DNA from: Harmothoe impar
Taxonomy: Eukaryota > Annelida > Polychaeta > Phyllodocida > Polynoidae
NCBI GenBank assembly: GCA_947462335.1
Contig: OX381704.1
Location: 48,302,942 to 48,366,941, forward strand
Reading direction: 5' to 3'
Length of the DNA stretch: 64,000 nt
Part shown: piece after piece, positions 51,901-64,000 of the stretch
Layout of the letters: each line of letters opens with the position of its first letter
Position numbering within the stretch: position 1 is the stretch's first letter
Notes under the pieces: generated by a model
Told to the model about the DNA's origin: nothing
The model's database searches: none
What the model saw: the letters and a program-made list of their open reading frames with translations, nothing else
Position numbers and translations under genes: made by a program

Positions 51901-53625
51901 TAGAGCAATGAGACGAGAGCCAACAGGCAAGAGATAGTTCAGCCTACTCTCTCACCAGAGCCAGGTAACGCCTGACCCTGGGGAGAATACAGCTGACGTT
52001 CCCTTTTTTTCTGTGTGAAGGTTACTAGCCAAACAGTTAGCCAACATGTAATGGTGTGAACTATTCACATCCCGCTTCATTCTGTTTCACTTATAAAGTG
52101 GAATTTGACATGACATTGATTGGGAAGAAAAATGGAATGCCTTAAAACAATCAAAGGCCACCAATTGCTTTGGGACCGCTACATGACCTTTATTTATCCA
52201 CACAACAGAACGAAACCCCCTGAAATATGAAACACGATTTCATTTTCCAAAGCCCAACCAACAAAAGGTGCTGGCTGCCGCATGTCGCTGGTTTCTGCAT
52301 GTCGACCTCGACACACAACGCTCCATGCTCTCACAGGCTCTGGGTCCGGGCACCAGCGAAACACGATCCGCCATCTTGGAGGCTAATGAGCGGGCCCACT
52401 GAGTGATCTGTCTAATTCCTCAGCACGAACGATTAGATTACTACCGGCCTTTGATCAACAACAGCCACCAAATGAGCGATTCAATTAGAGACAGTCAATT
52501 GGGCCTCAATCATGCTGGGGCCCATGATGCATGACAACGCTACAACATGTCAGAGTGGTGGCAGCGGAGACCATGGCTTCTCATGTTTCTCCATAAACTT
52601 GATACCACTACAGAAACATTGAAAAGGGGGATACGACTTTGAATGCCGTCCAGGGTTTTGGGTCATAAAAGATAGTTTGCATTGATGTAAATTGAACCAA
52701 AATACCAGGAAATATCGATAAATATAGACCATCCCGATTCAATGACCTCAATGGCTATCTGTGATTGCCCCCTCTCCCCCACCCTCTTTAAACGTTTAGT
52801 TAATTCATAAACTACTTTTGCGTCAGTATGTCGATGCTAGGATTATATAATTGCTGGCACTGGTCATATGACTGCTTATAGAATCCCAATATATGGGGGA
52901 AAGGCTACGGTCATCCTTGATATATAAAAGCTCATTTCTAAGCTCCAGAGGTGGGGATATATGCATAGTATGTTACCACAAAATAGGTGTATAGATCCAT
53001 ACAGCTCCTTTCTTCTGGATATTATCAAGTGATCATAGTAGATGAACAGAATATACCCCACTCGTGTGAAAACCATAATCAAAGATTATCAACACAACTG
53101 TACAGGTGGAGATTACAATCTGATTATCCTAGGGCATTCCCTACCCTACTATATTCTGGGAATTTATTATACTCAGTCGCTATTGCTCCAAACATGCATG
53201 TCCCTCATTCTCTGTGCATGGGTACTAGTACTGCCCACCCCTCCCCTGGAGCCATGAGGGCCCAAGTAGATGCCCAGATGGCCCTGTAAACAGCACAATC
53301 AATCTCCCCCGTCCATGACCGCGTCCATCCCCGTGATCCATCTCAGACATGACCTTTTAATTACACCAAGCGGCCAGCGACAGGGGATGAGGGATGTGGA
53401 TGTGATTAAGCATTGTCTTTAATGGTGCCCTCCTGTACAAAGCGCACTGAAAAGGTACTGAGGGCTTTATACGTGGGCAGACATAGTATTATATAGCCCG
53501 CAATGCCCCCCTACGGACAAAGCGCACTGCTGTGGGTAAAGATTTTTAATGTCCGAAAAGCTCTGGTACATGTATATGATATATACTTAACCCAAATGCT
53601 AGGTTACTTTGATTCTACCTGTGCA
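48918..53625. other. Gene desert, unique sequence with possible regulatory blocks
   Basis: No exon with family signatures on either strand. GC-richer patches at 50720-51000 and 52200-52560 stand out from AT-rich surroundings. 52371-52385 has a GCCATCTTGG (YY1-like) word, 52448-52456 a perfect CCTTTGATC (TCF/LEF-type) word, and 52405-52515 several TAAT cores. Whether these are enhancers cannot be told without conservation data. Confidence 0.35.
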
Positions 53626-53630
53626 GTTAA

Positions 53631-54042
53631 AGCTGGTGTGTCAGCTAAAATTTCATGACTTTTTAATCGGGCCATACTACTATTGCATATCCTATCCTAT
53701 ACATGTATACTCCCTAAATTTTAAAAGAATTGGCAGAGTCTAAATCCATGTAATGCAATCATTTTTGCTGTAGGTCGACACGTAAACTCCCTATGTGTTT
53801 GTACTACATGGCTCAGTGCTTTCCCTATTAGCTTAGCTCCCATTATGCTCACATAGGGGGGGCACTGAGTCAGTGAGGTGAATAAGCAACATCGTTTTCT
53901 ATCTCAATTCATGCATTTATAGACAAATATATTTAACATTGAGCACTGCATATCAGCTAAAATAATAACAAAATACTTGATATTAAAATTGTATCCATTT
54001 TGAAGAAACGGTTTGGGAAGTATATTAGCTTATATACCATCT
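53631..54042. mobile_element. TTAA-flanked MITE (AGATGGT family), first of an inverted pair
   Basis: Left end AGCTGGTGTGTCAGCTAAAA after TTAA 53627-53630; right end TTAGCTTATATACCATCT. Its right TTAA (54043-54046) is shared with the next element, which is inverted relative to it. Confidence 0.75.
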
Positions 54043-54046
54043 TTAA

Positions 54047-54464
54047 AGATGGTATTTCAACTAATACACTTCCTGAACCTTTTCCTCAAAAGGGATGCCA
54101 AGGGTTCCAATTTCCATCATCATTTCAGTTGATACACAGTACCCAATATTTGCAAAATATTTGTTTATGATACATGATTTGTGATAGATAACAATGTAGC
54201 TTATTCACCTCACTGACTCAGGCACATCCCCAGGTGAGTATAGGGGGAACTAACCTGATAGAGAATGCACTGAGCCATACAGCATCAAAACATAGGGAGT
54301 TTTAGTGTCAACCACCAATAAAAATTATGACACTGCATATGCTACTTTTATAGCTTTAGACACTTTCAATCATTTTAAAGGTTGGAGAGCACTTATAGGA
54401 GACTCTTTACAAGAGCAATATGAGATGATTAAAAATTCACCGAATTTTAGCTGACATACCATCT
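54047..54464. mobile_element. TTAA-flanked MITE (AGATGGT family), second of an inverted pair
   Basis: Left end AGATGGTATTTCAACTAATA, right end TTTTAGCTGACATACCATCT followed by TTAA 54465-54468. With the previous element it forms an imperfect palindrome of more than 800 bp. Confidence 0.8.
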
Positions 54465-54469
54465 TTAAT

Positions 54470-56190
54470 AGAAAACATGTCCAGTATGAAAATAAGAAAT
54501 GTGATAATTATATATAATAATGCTTCTGGGTGATTTCAACCATAAATAGATTGGTAGCAGTACACTCAGTAATAAGCAGTACGTTGATACGGGCATTGTG
54601 TTGTATATGGTATAAAAAACCATGGCCTCGGTGAGGTAAATTCCATATCAAAGCAGAGGTCATAATTTACGATCGTGGAAAGTGAATCCTGTAGCAGCAG
54701 GGTCCATGATCGATACTTGAATTGACAATAATGCCAATAACCTGAGAACGAGTTCACGTGCTGCTGAATGTTTGCCAAGTTGTATAAATAATTCCCAGTG
54801 TGTTTACGCCTTTGTTATAGTTTGACTAGGTGGAAGTGCAGTTTATTTAGTGTAAAATCAAACAACAAAGAGGTGGTTTTATGTCACTGATCATTGCTCA
54901 AATCGTCGTGCTGAAAAACTGATACGGCCTCGTGAAATACGGCCCAAGGGCAACTCGTGAAATAACCCACCCAACAGACTGAAACTCGTGCACCTTTGTC
55001 TATTTATCTTATAAAATAAAACCAATTCCTTCCTCGAGAACCTTTAGAATCGAATATTATTGATTGACATGGGGTTGTGGAGGCTTAAATCTCACCAACA
55101 AAAAACATCATCTTCTCAGTTGGGTACAGTTGTGTACACCACATGAACCCAGAATCTAGGGCAACTCCCATAGATATTATCCTGAACCTCATTTGGAGTC
55201 CAGAAAAGAGGTTGTGGAGAACACATTAGTTTGATCCATTTGTACAACTACGACTCCCAGCAATCTATTATATGAGGGTCTAGAATACAGTTCGAAGGGA
55301 AAATTTCTGGATTCGATTGCGATAAAACAATTCATCAGCCAAGACTAGAATGATGCAGCCCTCTTTTATCTTTATCAGTGACCACATCTAGGCAGACTGG
55401 AACAAGGAGGCTAGAACCTGGTTCGGTATTAGGTATAAATAACTTAGTGAACGAGAGGAGTTGAGTCTTTAGGAAAAGTTTGCTGGACACAGAGTCTAAC
55501 GACCAGGCCCTGTCCGGCCCGCCATTCCAGCGCTACCCACGAAAACGAGCTGAATCTAGACTGCGCCGTCCTACTTCCTGTCTTAAAAAAGAGGCCAGCG
55601 GCCAAACGAGGCTCTGGACGGACCCCTCATTGAACAGAAGTAAGACTAATGATAATGATCTTTTTTCGTGGAGTATTTCACTTAGGTGGTTGGGTGGCAG
55701 CCGCTCGTCGATGGGCATCGACCCAGCCGCTCTAATGACGATGTGAGGGGGCGAGGCACTCAGGGCCTGGGGGAGGCAGAAGGGCAGTGGTCGGGCCTCT
55801 CAGCAAGAGCCACTCTTTCACCAATAAGAGCTGCTCAGATGGGTGCTGGTGTATACACGCTGAGCTGCTCGTGCACCCACCGAGTTACTCACCAACTGCT
55901 CATACATTCTGCACACATCTCCATCAAACAATGACATTAATTTCACTCAGATGAAATTACCTCTCGAAAGTTTCTTGTTTCTAAAGGTTGTAAGAGTCTT
56001 GGAATACACTTCCTATTCTTGTCATGGACGGCTCAGTTTGTGTTACTACTTTTAAGTATGTCTGTATGTCAACAAGGGACATATTATAGAGTGGCCTAAG
56101 TGTTGCTGATCATTTTCCTTTGTATGACCTCTACGCCGAAATGACAACACCACTCCCAAAGACATTATTCCTATTGCAACAGCTTGTCCC
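54470..56190. other. No gene seen; GC-richer island at 55480-55880
   Basis: Mostly AT-rich unique sequence. 55480-55880 is clearly GC-richer and carries open frames on both strands with no recognisable protein signature and no convincing splice sites. Possible regulatory or non-coding conserved block. Confidence 0.35.
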
Positions 56191-56192
56191 TA

Positions 56193-58642
56193 CCCAGTGG
56201 GCACACCATCAGGCTGCACCAGCTACTAGTCGTTGCTTGAGTGACTAGTTGCATTGCAACGTTTACTAGTCACTCATGCAACCATCAACCTTTTTGAGCT
56301 AGATTGGCAAAATTCTGAGTAGTGCTTATTAAGTAATTACTATCTGGTGCATTGCAGTGCTGCAAACGCAACTGCTACTAGTTGCAGCAGAGCAGTGTTT
56401 ATAAGTAGCTGTAACTTCAGGGCTGCAGAAGCACTGGCTATTAAACGCAGCTAATGGAGAGCTTACTAGTTGGTACAAATTAAGGGCTTACTAGCTGTTC
56501 TTTTGACATCGCTTAATAAGAGATGCATTTGCAGTACCTAGTAGCAGGTGCATAGCAGCTCTTATCAATAGTTGCAAATGCAGGGCTGCAGATGCACTGA
56601 TTATTAAGGGATGGTAATGCAGGGCTCACTAGTGTCTGCATTTTAGGTGATTACTAGTTGTTCCATAACAGAGCTTTATAAGGGCTGCATTTGCAGTGTC
56701 TAGTAGATGGTGCATAGCAGCTCCTATTAGTAGTTGCAAATTCAGGGTTGCAGATGCACTGACTATTAAGAGATGCTAATGCAGGGCTTACTAGTATCTG
56801 CATTTAAGGGACTACTAGTTGTTGCCTGACACAGCTAAATAAGGGCTTAATTTGCAGTACATAGTAGCCGGTGTAAAGCAACTATTATTAGTAGTTGCAG
56901 ATGCAGGGCTGCTGAAGCACTGGATATTAAGGGCTGCAAATGCAGGGCTTACTAGTTGATGCTTAAGAAAGGCTTATTAACTGTTGCCTAACTATACCTC
57001 TTGCAGTGGCTAGTAAATGGTGCACAGCAGCTCTTATTAGTAGCTGCAAATGCAGGGTGGCTGAAGACCATGTGCTTCCAATATCCCCTATTATCACTCA
57101 TTGTTTTCTCCTGAATACACAGAAACCACACAATATTTTTCAATGAGACATGGTCATATCATGCTTTACCCCTCCAGTTTTCTATATTTCATATGACCAA
57201 CAGCTATCTCTGTCTAGATATTATACAAAATACACATAAACTCAAGTTAGTGTTAATCCCCATAGACAACTGAAAATTAGGATTATAACTTGAATGGGTG
57301 TCTAAATATCAAAATCTATCAGTCCATGTGGTGCTTAATAACATATGTGTTAAATCATGAGCAGGATATTCCTCAGTATTTGGGTTAATTGGTGATTTTC
57401 CTTAAATATCCACCCAGGGCTGCAAACACTATGTTATGCATAGCAAATTCCACAGACCTAGATAGCCCTGATTAATTTAATAGAATCAATGCATGTGACA
57501 CCATTTTCGATTTCTTCAAATGCTGAATGAACAAAATGGGTGTTTTAATCAATGAAAATCGCATAGTCAACAAGATTGGATGAGTTCAATAGCTTTTAAA
57601 TTCACCAGACCACTGTTGCTTAACATAGGCTAATAACTGTTGTTTTTGCAGTGGCTAGTAAACTCTTATTAGTAGCTGCAAAATGCGGGGCTGCAGAAGC
57701 ACTGACTATTAAGGGAAGCTATTGCAGGGCTTACTAGCTGCTGCATAATAAAAGCTTATTAGCTGTTGCCGAGGCATGCATTAGTTGCCAGTAGGTGGCA
57801 GCAGTATTCCTTTTTTGAAGTTTTATACTCTTTGAACCTTTTGATATCATTATATTAATGACATATACTAGTCATGTGTGTACCAAAATGTGCTAAATAT
57901 GTAAACATGGAACATATATCAATTGCTAAGACTTAAAATATGCTTAGGCATGATTTATAACATAGATTACAACCAAATTTGATTGAAACACCATTTCTGT
58001 GTATAATAGTATATTACTTAAAGGTCATATACTACAGCATTAAATCACACCTTTGGCCAGGTAGACTACTAGTGTTGCATTAACCACCAAGTAGTCAACT
58101 ACTAAGTGATGTATTTGAAGCTCATGATAGTAGCTTATCTGCAGTGACTAATAGCCACTGCATATGCAGCTACTACCAAAGGTTTATTTTGCAGGGCTGC
58201 AAAAACCCAACTAGTAAGTGCTGCAAGGTGTTGCATTAGCCACAAAATTAGCCAGCTAGTAGGTGTTGCATTCACAGTTCTTAATAGTAGCTGCACTTGC
58301 AGTGACTAATAACCACTGCATAAGCGGCTACTACTAAGGGCTTACTTTGCAGGGCTGCAAAAACCCAACTAGTAAGTGCTGCAAGGTGTTGCATTAGCCA
58401 CCAAATTAGCCAGCTAGTAGGTGCTGCATTCACAGTTCTTAATAGTAGCTGCACTTGCAGTGACTAATAACCACTGCATAAGCAGCTACTACTAAGGGCT
58501 TATTTTGTAGGGCTGCAAAATCCCAACTAGTAAGCGCTGCAAGGTGTTGCATTAGCCACCAAATTAGCCAGCTAGTAAACGGTGCACTTGTTGCAGGGAG
58601 ATGGCTACTAGACGTTTAGTAGGTGGTGCTGTGCCCACTGGG
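56193..58642. mobile_element. 2.45-kb TA-flanked non-coding element built of tandem repeats
   Basis: Ends CCCAGTGGGCACA and the exact inverse TGTGCCCACTGGG, with TA on both sides (56191-56192 and 58643-58644); the inverted repeat continues weakly (ctactag words). The inside has no coding frame. The left part (about 56340-57070) repeats gctgcaaatgcagggct, gcactgactattaaggg and gggcttactagttg; unrelated sequence fills about 57070-57640; the right part (58150-58600) is three copies of a ~158-bp unit (aacccaactagtaagtgctg, gttgcattagccaccaaatt). Looks like a non-autonomous DNA transposon carrying satellites. Confidence 0.75.
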
Positions 58643-58644
58643 TA

Positions 58645-61600
58645 TTGGGTCTGTGTGCCTCTTCTCTGGCCCCTCCCTTACTGGCAGGCCAGACAATTTG
58701 CACAGGCAATCGAACCTCTTACATTTTAGAACAGTGGGGTGTTTGGATGTCCAGTCAGCATTGCCCTTCTGGGAAAAGTGAAGCTTTCCCAAGAGGACAG
58801 GATATACTCTCAGACTCTGGGAACTGCAGGGGAGGATCCGGCAATCCGAATCAACCTTTAAAGGGAGGGGAGGGAACAAATAGGGTAGGACAACATCTAA
58901 ACCCACAGGGGTTTCATAAATGGAATAGTAAAGAGCTCTAGGGTATGCTTAAACTATCTAATCCTGAATATGTATGTCTTGAGTACATGATATTATATTT
59001 ATCTCAGGACAGTTGAAGGGAAAAATTAATCTGTGTGAATACGTTGTTGATCCTACCAAGATCTGGTAATCTACATACGTAAAACACCTTTTGATGGTAG
59101 AGCCTCTTTGGAAATTTGCCCAACTGTCAGAATTGTACAATCTGGGTGTTTCCTGAACATGGACATTCCATGTCTCTTCCATCTGGATGTTGAGCAATTT
59201 ATTATTATGGAAGTTCTCCCACCACTATCCCACCCCCTGATGACTCTTACCAGTCCTAACTTCAAACAAGACCCCTTGAAGGGCATTGATGATGAGCCCC
59301 CCGAGGTGAGCCCCTGTATGTGGGTTTGGTGTAAATCCTGTTGGGAGGACCCAACAGGCCAAAATGTATTTACACCAACAGAACTTTCCCCTATAACAGG
59401 GCGTGGGAATGGCGTCATGGGAGTTTACCCCTGGATCAAACTCTGTGTTTAACAGCACTTGAACTAGTACCAAGCTGCTTAAATTCACAGAGTGAACGTA
59501 CTCAGATGCTCTGTAAAATATCAAACACGATGAGGCCCTGTTAGGGGCCACATTCGCCCCTGAACATAGCTGACCAACAGTTTCGGGTTTTAGGCTTGAC
59601 CGAACAGTCTAGGTTGGGTTCAATGCTTTTTCTTTGCAATTATTGAATACGAGACCCCAGCTCTGATCGTCCTGCAAAGCCCAATCATTAGTAGTATAGT
59701 TTTCCTACCCAAAATGTAGAAGGTTTCAAAACTTAAGCATGAGGGTCAGGTCAACCCACTTCAAGCCCAACCCAAATCCAACTTGGGACTGCTGTGGCCC
59801 TACATGGGGTGGCTTATTGGGTTGAAAATTCAAACTGTGTTTTTTCTTTTGCCAAAAGCTGGTCATATCAGCCCATCTGTCCGCCAAACCTAAATCACAG
59901 GCCATATCTGATAAGCCAGCCAATCCACACTAAAACTGAATGAACCCCATCTGAGCTTGCAACTGGGGCAATGGCGTAAAATCAGTTGAGAAATTGTCAC
60001 TCACTTAAACTCACTGCCATGTGATGATGTGCAAATAGAAATGCTCACAATTGGGGGATTCCGAGAATTGCAATAGCTTGATTGCTTGGTAGCATTTTTG
60101 AGTGGCGGTTATTATGACTGCACATTAGGATTTAAGGTCACATTGACATTGATGGATTGGCCTTTTGAAATATCAGTCAGGGATAAAATGCAACACGATG
60201 ATCGAATGAAATGAGCTTATGGTGTCATGTGTGAACATTAGCCATGATAGCTACAAATGGTGGCAACACCTTATTAGCTCGCAGCGACTCAGTGCTGCAC
60301 AAATTCTGTGGAGCGTGAGATGCCGAGAGATGGTGCGCCACCCATCAAGCTCAATTACCCCCTCTGTACAGATGTGGCCATCTTTATCCACTGCTAATAA
60401 ATGCATGTTAATTTGTGCAGTTTGATTTGAGTCCAGACCAAGCATCTTCTCGGAGAGTGGTGCCCATGCTGGAGATTTGAACCCTACAGAGAGGCCTTTT
60501 GACAATTCCCTTTGCTTCAGGCTGGTTTCTGCAGGCCCTACGCCCTCTGGTATGATTATAGCACAACCAGTAGTGGGCCAATATGTAGGTTAGCCTAAGG
60601 TTGAACAAACCATCCCCTGCCAGAAAGACAACAACATGTAAAGTAAAGTACCTTCACAAGAGTTCCCCCAAACCCCGACCCCTCTATATACATGTACACA
60701 AGAGCAAGTGCAGACGGCTGTGTGGGTTCCCTGGCTCTATCCATAACGGCCCCATCCAGGGCCCATCCAGGGGCCGCGAGCAGCTCCTTCAGCCGCTACA
60801 AGAGGCCGGAGCTGCTCCTTGCCCACTTGCTCGATGATAATGATTTATCTCTCAGTGAGTGGAATGTTTCAGCAAGTGAGCACATATTGTCTGACAGTGT
60901 GTATTGACAAAAGGCCTGTTGTTGCCGACACATGTTTCCACTACATGACTGTCATAATAAATACAAGTTATTGGAGGCACAAATCAAAATACATGTCACT
61001 GTAAAGGGGTGACAGGGTCTCTGAACAAGTAATTGTTGATATCAGCAAAGATTATAGAGTAAGGAGTTAGTGATTGCTAAATCTAACTTCTCCTTTACTA
61101 CGATAAAGACATTGTATCATTCCTAATCTAAATAATATACATAATATTCCCAAGTATCCGAAATACGCCCAAATTCATATGAATGTTGGAATAGCATGTT
61201 CTCCTGCTTGCAGTACAATGCATTAAATTTCTATCTAGTATGTACACTGTAAGAGTATCGACCCTGGAGAAGGTCTTGGATACGCTACAGAATCAATGTA
61301 TAACTTGTGGAGGGTCTACTCTAGAAAGGGGTCACATAGTTGGCCGACTGGATCTTCCTCAATAGGATATCCGGGCATCACCTTGCAGCAAACCCTCATC
61401 CATCATTCCCCATTCTTACTTTGACAAGGGGTAAATGAATATCTACAAGTGGGTCTGGTGCCCAGTAGCCTCCGGCCAAAGGTATCTGTGTATAAACCCA
61501 TCATCCCACACGCAAAACTATTCTCCTGATATATAGACCTCATCAACTTGACATAATACTGTTGGATATAAGGTCAATAGGGTATTGTGAAAGAGGAATG

Positions 61601-62375
61601 AGCATACCGCACACTTGGTGCAATTCGCAGACAATCTGACTGTTATCATCTGCTTGGCTATAGAATTACATTAGGGACTAATATATACTTTCAATACTTT
61701 AGGTATAATGTATTATTTACACACGATAACTCACTTTTAATTTGTTATAATCAATATTAGTTTTAAAAGGTTAAGAATTGTCTAATTGGCAACCTGCAAG
61801 ACTACCATTACACAAAACAATATTAAGGTATTTTAAATTACTAGGAAGAGAGTGTTATACAATTGACAGAGCTAGAGTTGTCAAAATGCCCATATTTAGT
61901 CAAATGTCAAGTGGTCCATAATATCAAATAAATAAGAGTACAGGCAAAATGATGGATGGGTTCTGGATAGGTTAAGTGCTGGTATTGGTTGGGTTTAGGG
62001 TTGGCATCGGCCTGGTGCGTCTTCTAACCGACAACTCTGGTCTGATGTCCGACAACTTGTTTAACTTGAGCGCTCTCAGCAAGGTTTATTTTCTCATCGT
62101 AGGCTACCTATATACATACTAAGAATAATGACATGTTGTATCATATAAAATTGCATTAAAAATATTAGGGTCGGCCCTGTGTTGACAGGTGGGGTCTTGT
62201 TAACCTTTTCTCGGGACTATGACATCTTTTTGTTTTGCTTTATTGAAGAATTAACCAACAACGTCCTGGGGGACAACTGGGGATTTGATATATCAATGAT
62301 TCGTTGATCATAAAACGGCTGTAAGACTGGCAACAATGATGTTGCCCCTTTATAAGCTTAGATCACTATAGTATG
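58645..62375. other. No gene seen
   Basis: Overlapping open frames on both strands at 58960-59550 show no family signature and no consistent splice sites. 60230-60500 is rich in homeodomain-like cores (agctcaattaccc, aaatgcatgttaatttg) and 60700-60830 is GC-rich. The rest is AT-rich and featureless to the eye. Confidence 0.4.
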
Positions 62376-62377
62376 TA

Positions 62378-62641
62378 CACTCAAAAAGTAAACTTGTCTC
62401 CAGACTCTTCAAAGTGACGGTCATAAAATAAACGAGTCAAAAACTTGTCTAAGTGACAAGGAAGCGGGTCTTCTAGCTGGAGATAGAAGACCCACTTGGC
62501 ATGTGCCAGCCCAAAACCCGACATTTGCCAGCTCCAGATTATATTTGTGGCATGGTAACCTGGTAGGTTAGACAACTTTTGACTCGTTTATTTTATGATA
62601 GTCACTTCGACGAGTCTGGAGACAAGTTTATTTTTTGAGTG
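62378..62641. mobile_element. Tc1/mariner-like MITE with ~75-bp inverted arms
   Basis: Ends CACTCAAAAAGTAAACTTGT and its inverse, with TA on both sides (62376-62377, 62642-62643). The arms (62378-62455 and 62565-62641) pair over about 75 bp with few mismatches, leaving a ~110-bp loop. Non-coding. Confidence 0.8.
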
Positions 62642-62644
62642 TAC

Positions 62645-64000
62645 CCAGCTCACCGACCACACACCATTCACCTTTGTGTCCGTGTCAAAGAGGTATTCCG
62701 TGTTTATTTTCCACTGTTACGTCGGCAGATCACTGATGACAGCAATATGACGTATGTACGGCACGTGAGAGGCCTGGCTGTCCGTACCTGTCCACACTGA
62801 GACACACAAATATACAAACAACGTCGTTAGTGCTGCCCCATAGGCGGAGTGGGGAGTGGGAGTAGTTCCAGCTGTCTCCGTGAGGGGGAGCCACCTGGCC
62901 AGGTGACGGATGGCTGGGGAGGAGTGGCAATGGCGGGAGATGGATGGGGGCTATATGTCGCTACCCCCATGCAGGTACATGTATATAGCCACAACCGGGT
63001 TATCCATGGGTCGGCTTGGATCACACAAACACGCCTAATCTTGAATGAGATAAGAAGAATGGCGGAGAGGCTGAGCTAAGCGTGGTGCAACCTTTCCTAT
63101 ACAGTATATACACATTTTTCGCTTTCCCAAAACGGAAGCTTCAGGAATATTCACAAATAATGACGTCATTTGGTAGGGTGTTGGGAGTGGGAGTTTATAT
63201 TGATATAGGGAAATTTCCAAAAATAGTGAGGCGGGGGGGAGGTTAGGAGGGGGGTCTTGACAAAGGTAGGCCTGCTTACTCAACTTGGTGACACCATTTT
63301 GTGAACGTTCCTATGACTAAGATTAAGATACCAATGTTTCACGCTGGTGGTGAGTGGTACGTGTATATCTGTAGCAGTAACTCCACACATACATGGTCCG
63401 ACAAGGTGTCTCTTGAGCTGCTCCATCCTCCAGGCAGCACAACCAGCACGCGGCCATATGCAGCAAATCCACACATTATGTGCCTCTACATGGGTAAAAA
63501 TCGACAAGGGCGACACAGCGACACGGCCCTTTTAGGCCCTTTTTAAAATCGACGGACACAGGAAAAATAGGGATAAAAATCGACCCACAGGGGTTTTCTC
63601 AAAGTTCTTATATCCCTAAGAATCGACACAATGACACAGCCCTTCTGCTAAGAATCGAAATGGCGACATGGTCAAAATTGTGGGAACCAATGTAGAGGCA
63701 CATATATAGTCATCACCCATCCACACACAGATCCAGGCCTCACTATTACACGGAGAGCCACTATCTCAAAAGCTCATATTGTGGGAAATGAAATATTCCT
63801 ATATCATTGAAATGGCATATTGGTAAAATGTTGTGTTGTAATGTATAGGGCTCACATAGATGCTCTCCCGATACGTATATTTTAATTTTTATACTTCTTC
63901 GTGTCCGATTCATACTAAGGCATTATCATACCTGGTATTATTATTACTGTCAGTGTAATTGTATATTGATATGTACATACGAGAAGGCAATTGGCGCCTA
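62645..64000. other. No gene seen; degenerate AATCGAC repeat at 63490-63680
   Basis: 62780-63000 is GC-rich unique sequence. 63490-63680 holds degenerate units with aaatcgacnnngcgacacgg related to 38260-38450. The rest is AT-rich. Confidence 0.4.

Noticed and set aside
55480..55934. GC-rich open frames of 60-90 codons on both strands
   Set aside because: No signature, no consistent splice sites; described as a GC-rich island instead.
59071..59452. Overlapping open frames of about 115 codons on both strands
   Set aside because: No recognisable family, no splice signals, and equal openness on both strands suggests chance.

Overview
This is nuclear DNA from an animal, most likely a marine invertebrate. 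Every gene I can read is split into many short exons with GT-AG introns, the encoded proteins match metazoan families, introns and intergenic DNA are packed with small inverted-repeat transposons (MITEs) and oligo-G/C tracts, and there is no operon or Shine-Dalgarno organisation. I cannot fix the phylum; a non-vertebrate deuterostome or a lophotrochozoan would both fit.

Layout. The left 40 kb holds four genes. (1) PSMD8/Rpn12, a 26S proteasome lid subunit, on the minus strand (exons 1-6 at 6900 down to 946; its 3' end lies beyond the left edge). (2) A FAM98 gene on the plus strand (7168-14185), divergent from PSMD8 with only 267 bp between the start codons, so the two probably share a bidirectional promoter. 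FAM98 has two alternative last exons, one short and basic, the other encoding a Gln/Tyr/Gly and RGG-rich tail. (3) TDP1, tyrosyl-DNA phosphodiesterase 1, on the plus strand (16624-24199), with 15 coding exons and an N-terminal C2H2 motif of the poly(ADP-ribose)-binding PBZ type that human TDP1 lacks. (4) A secreted protein with two von Willebrand factor A domains and a Thr-rich linker on the minus strand (40090 down to 25691), tail-to-tail with TDP1. I assembled it as 11 exons, including a 22-nt microexon, and all reading phases close.

The right 24 kb (about 40.2-64 kb) is a gene desert as far as I can see: MITEs, a 2.4-kb TA-flanked element built from tandem repeats, dinucleotide arrays, a few large hairpins and some unique or GC-richer islands that could be regulatory. 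One isolated open exon-like segment near 42.0 kb is recorded but not supported as a gene.

The genes do not form one pathway. PSMD8 and FAM98 are housekeeping genes (protein degradation; RNA metabolism/tRNA ligase complex), TDP1 repairs topoisomerase I-DNA adducts, and the VWA gene is an extracellular matrix-type protein. Most unusual points: PBZ-TDP1, a Harbinger-like MITE inserted inside a TDP1 splice donor whose target duplication keeps the donor intact, a minisatellite made of copies of a splice acceptor in the VWA gene, and the choice of last exon in FAM98.
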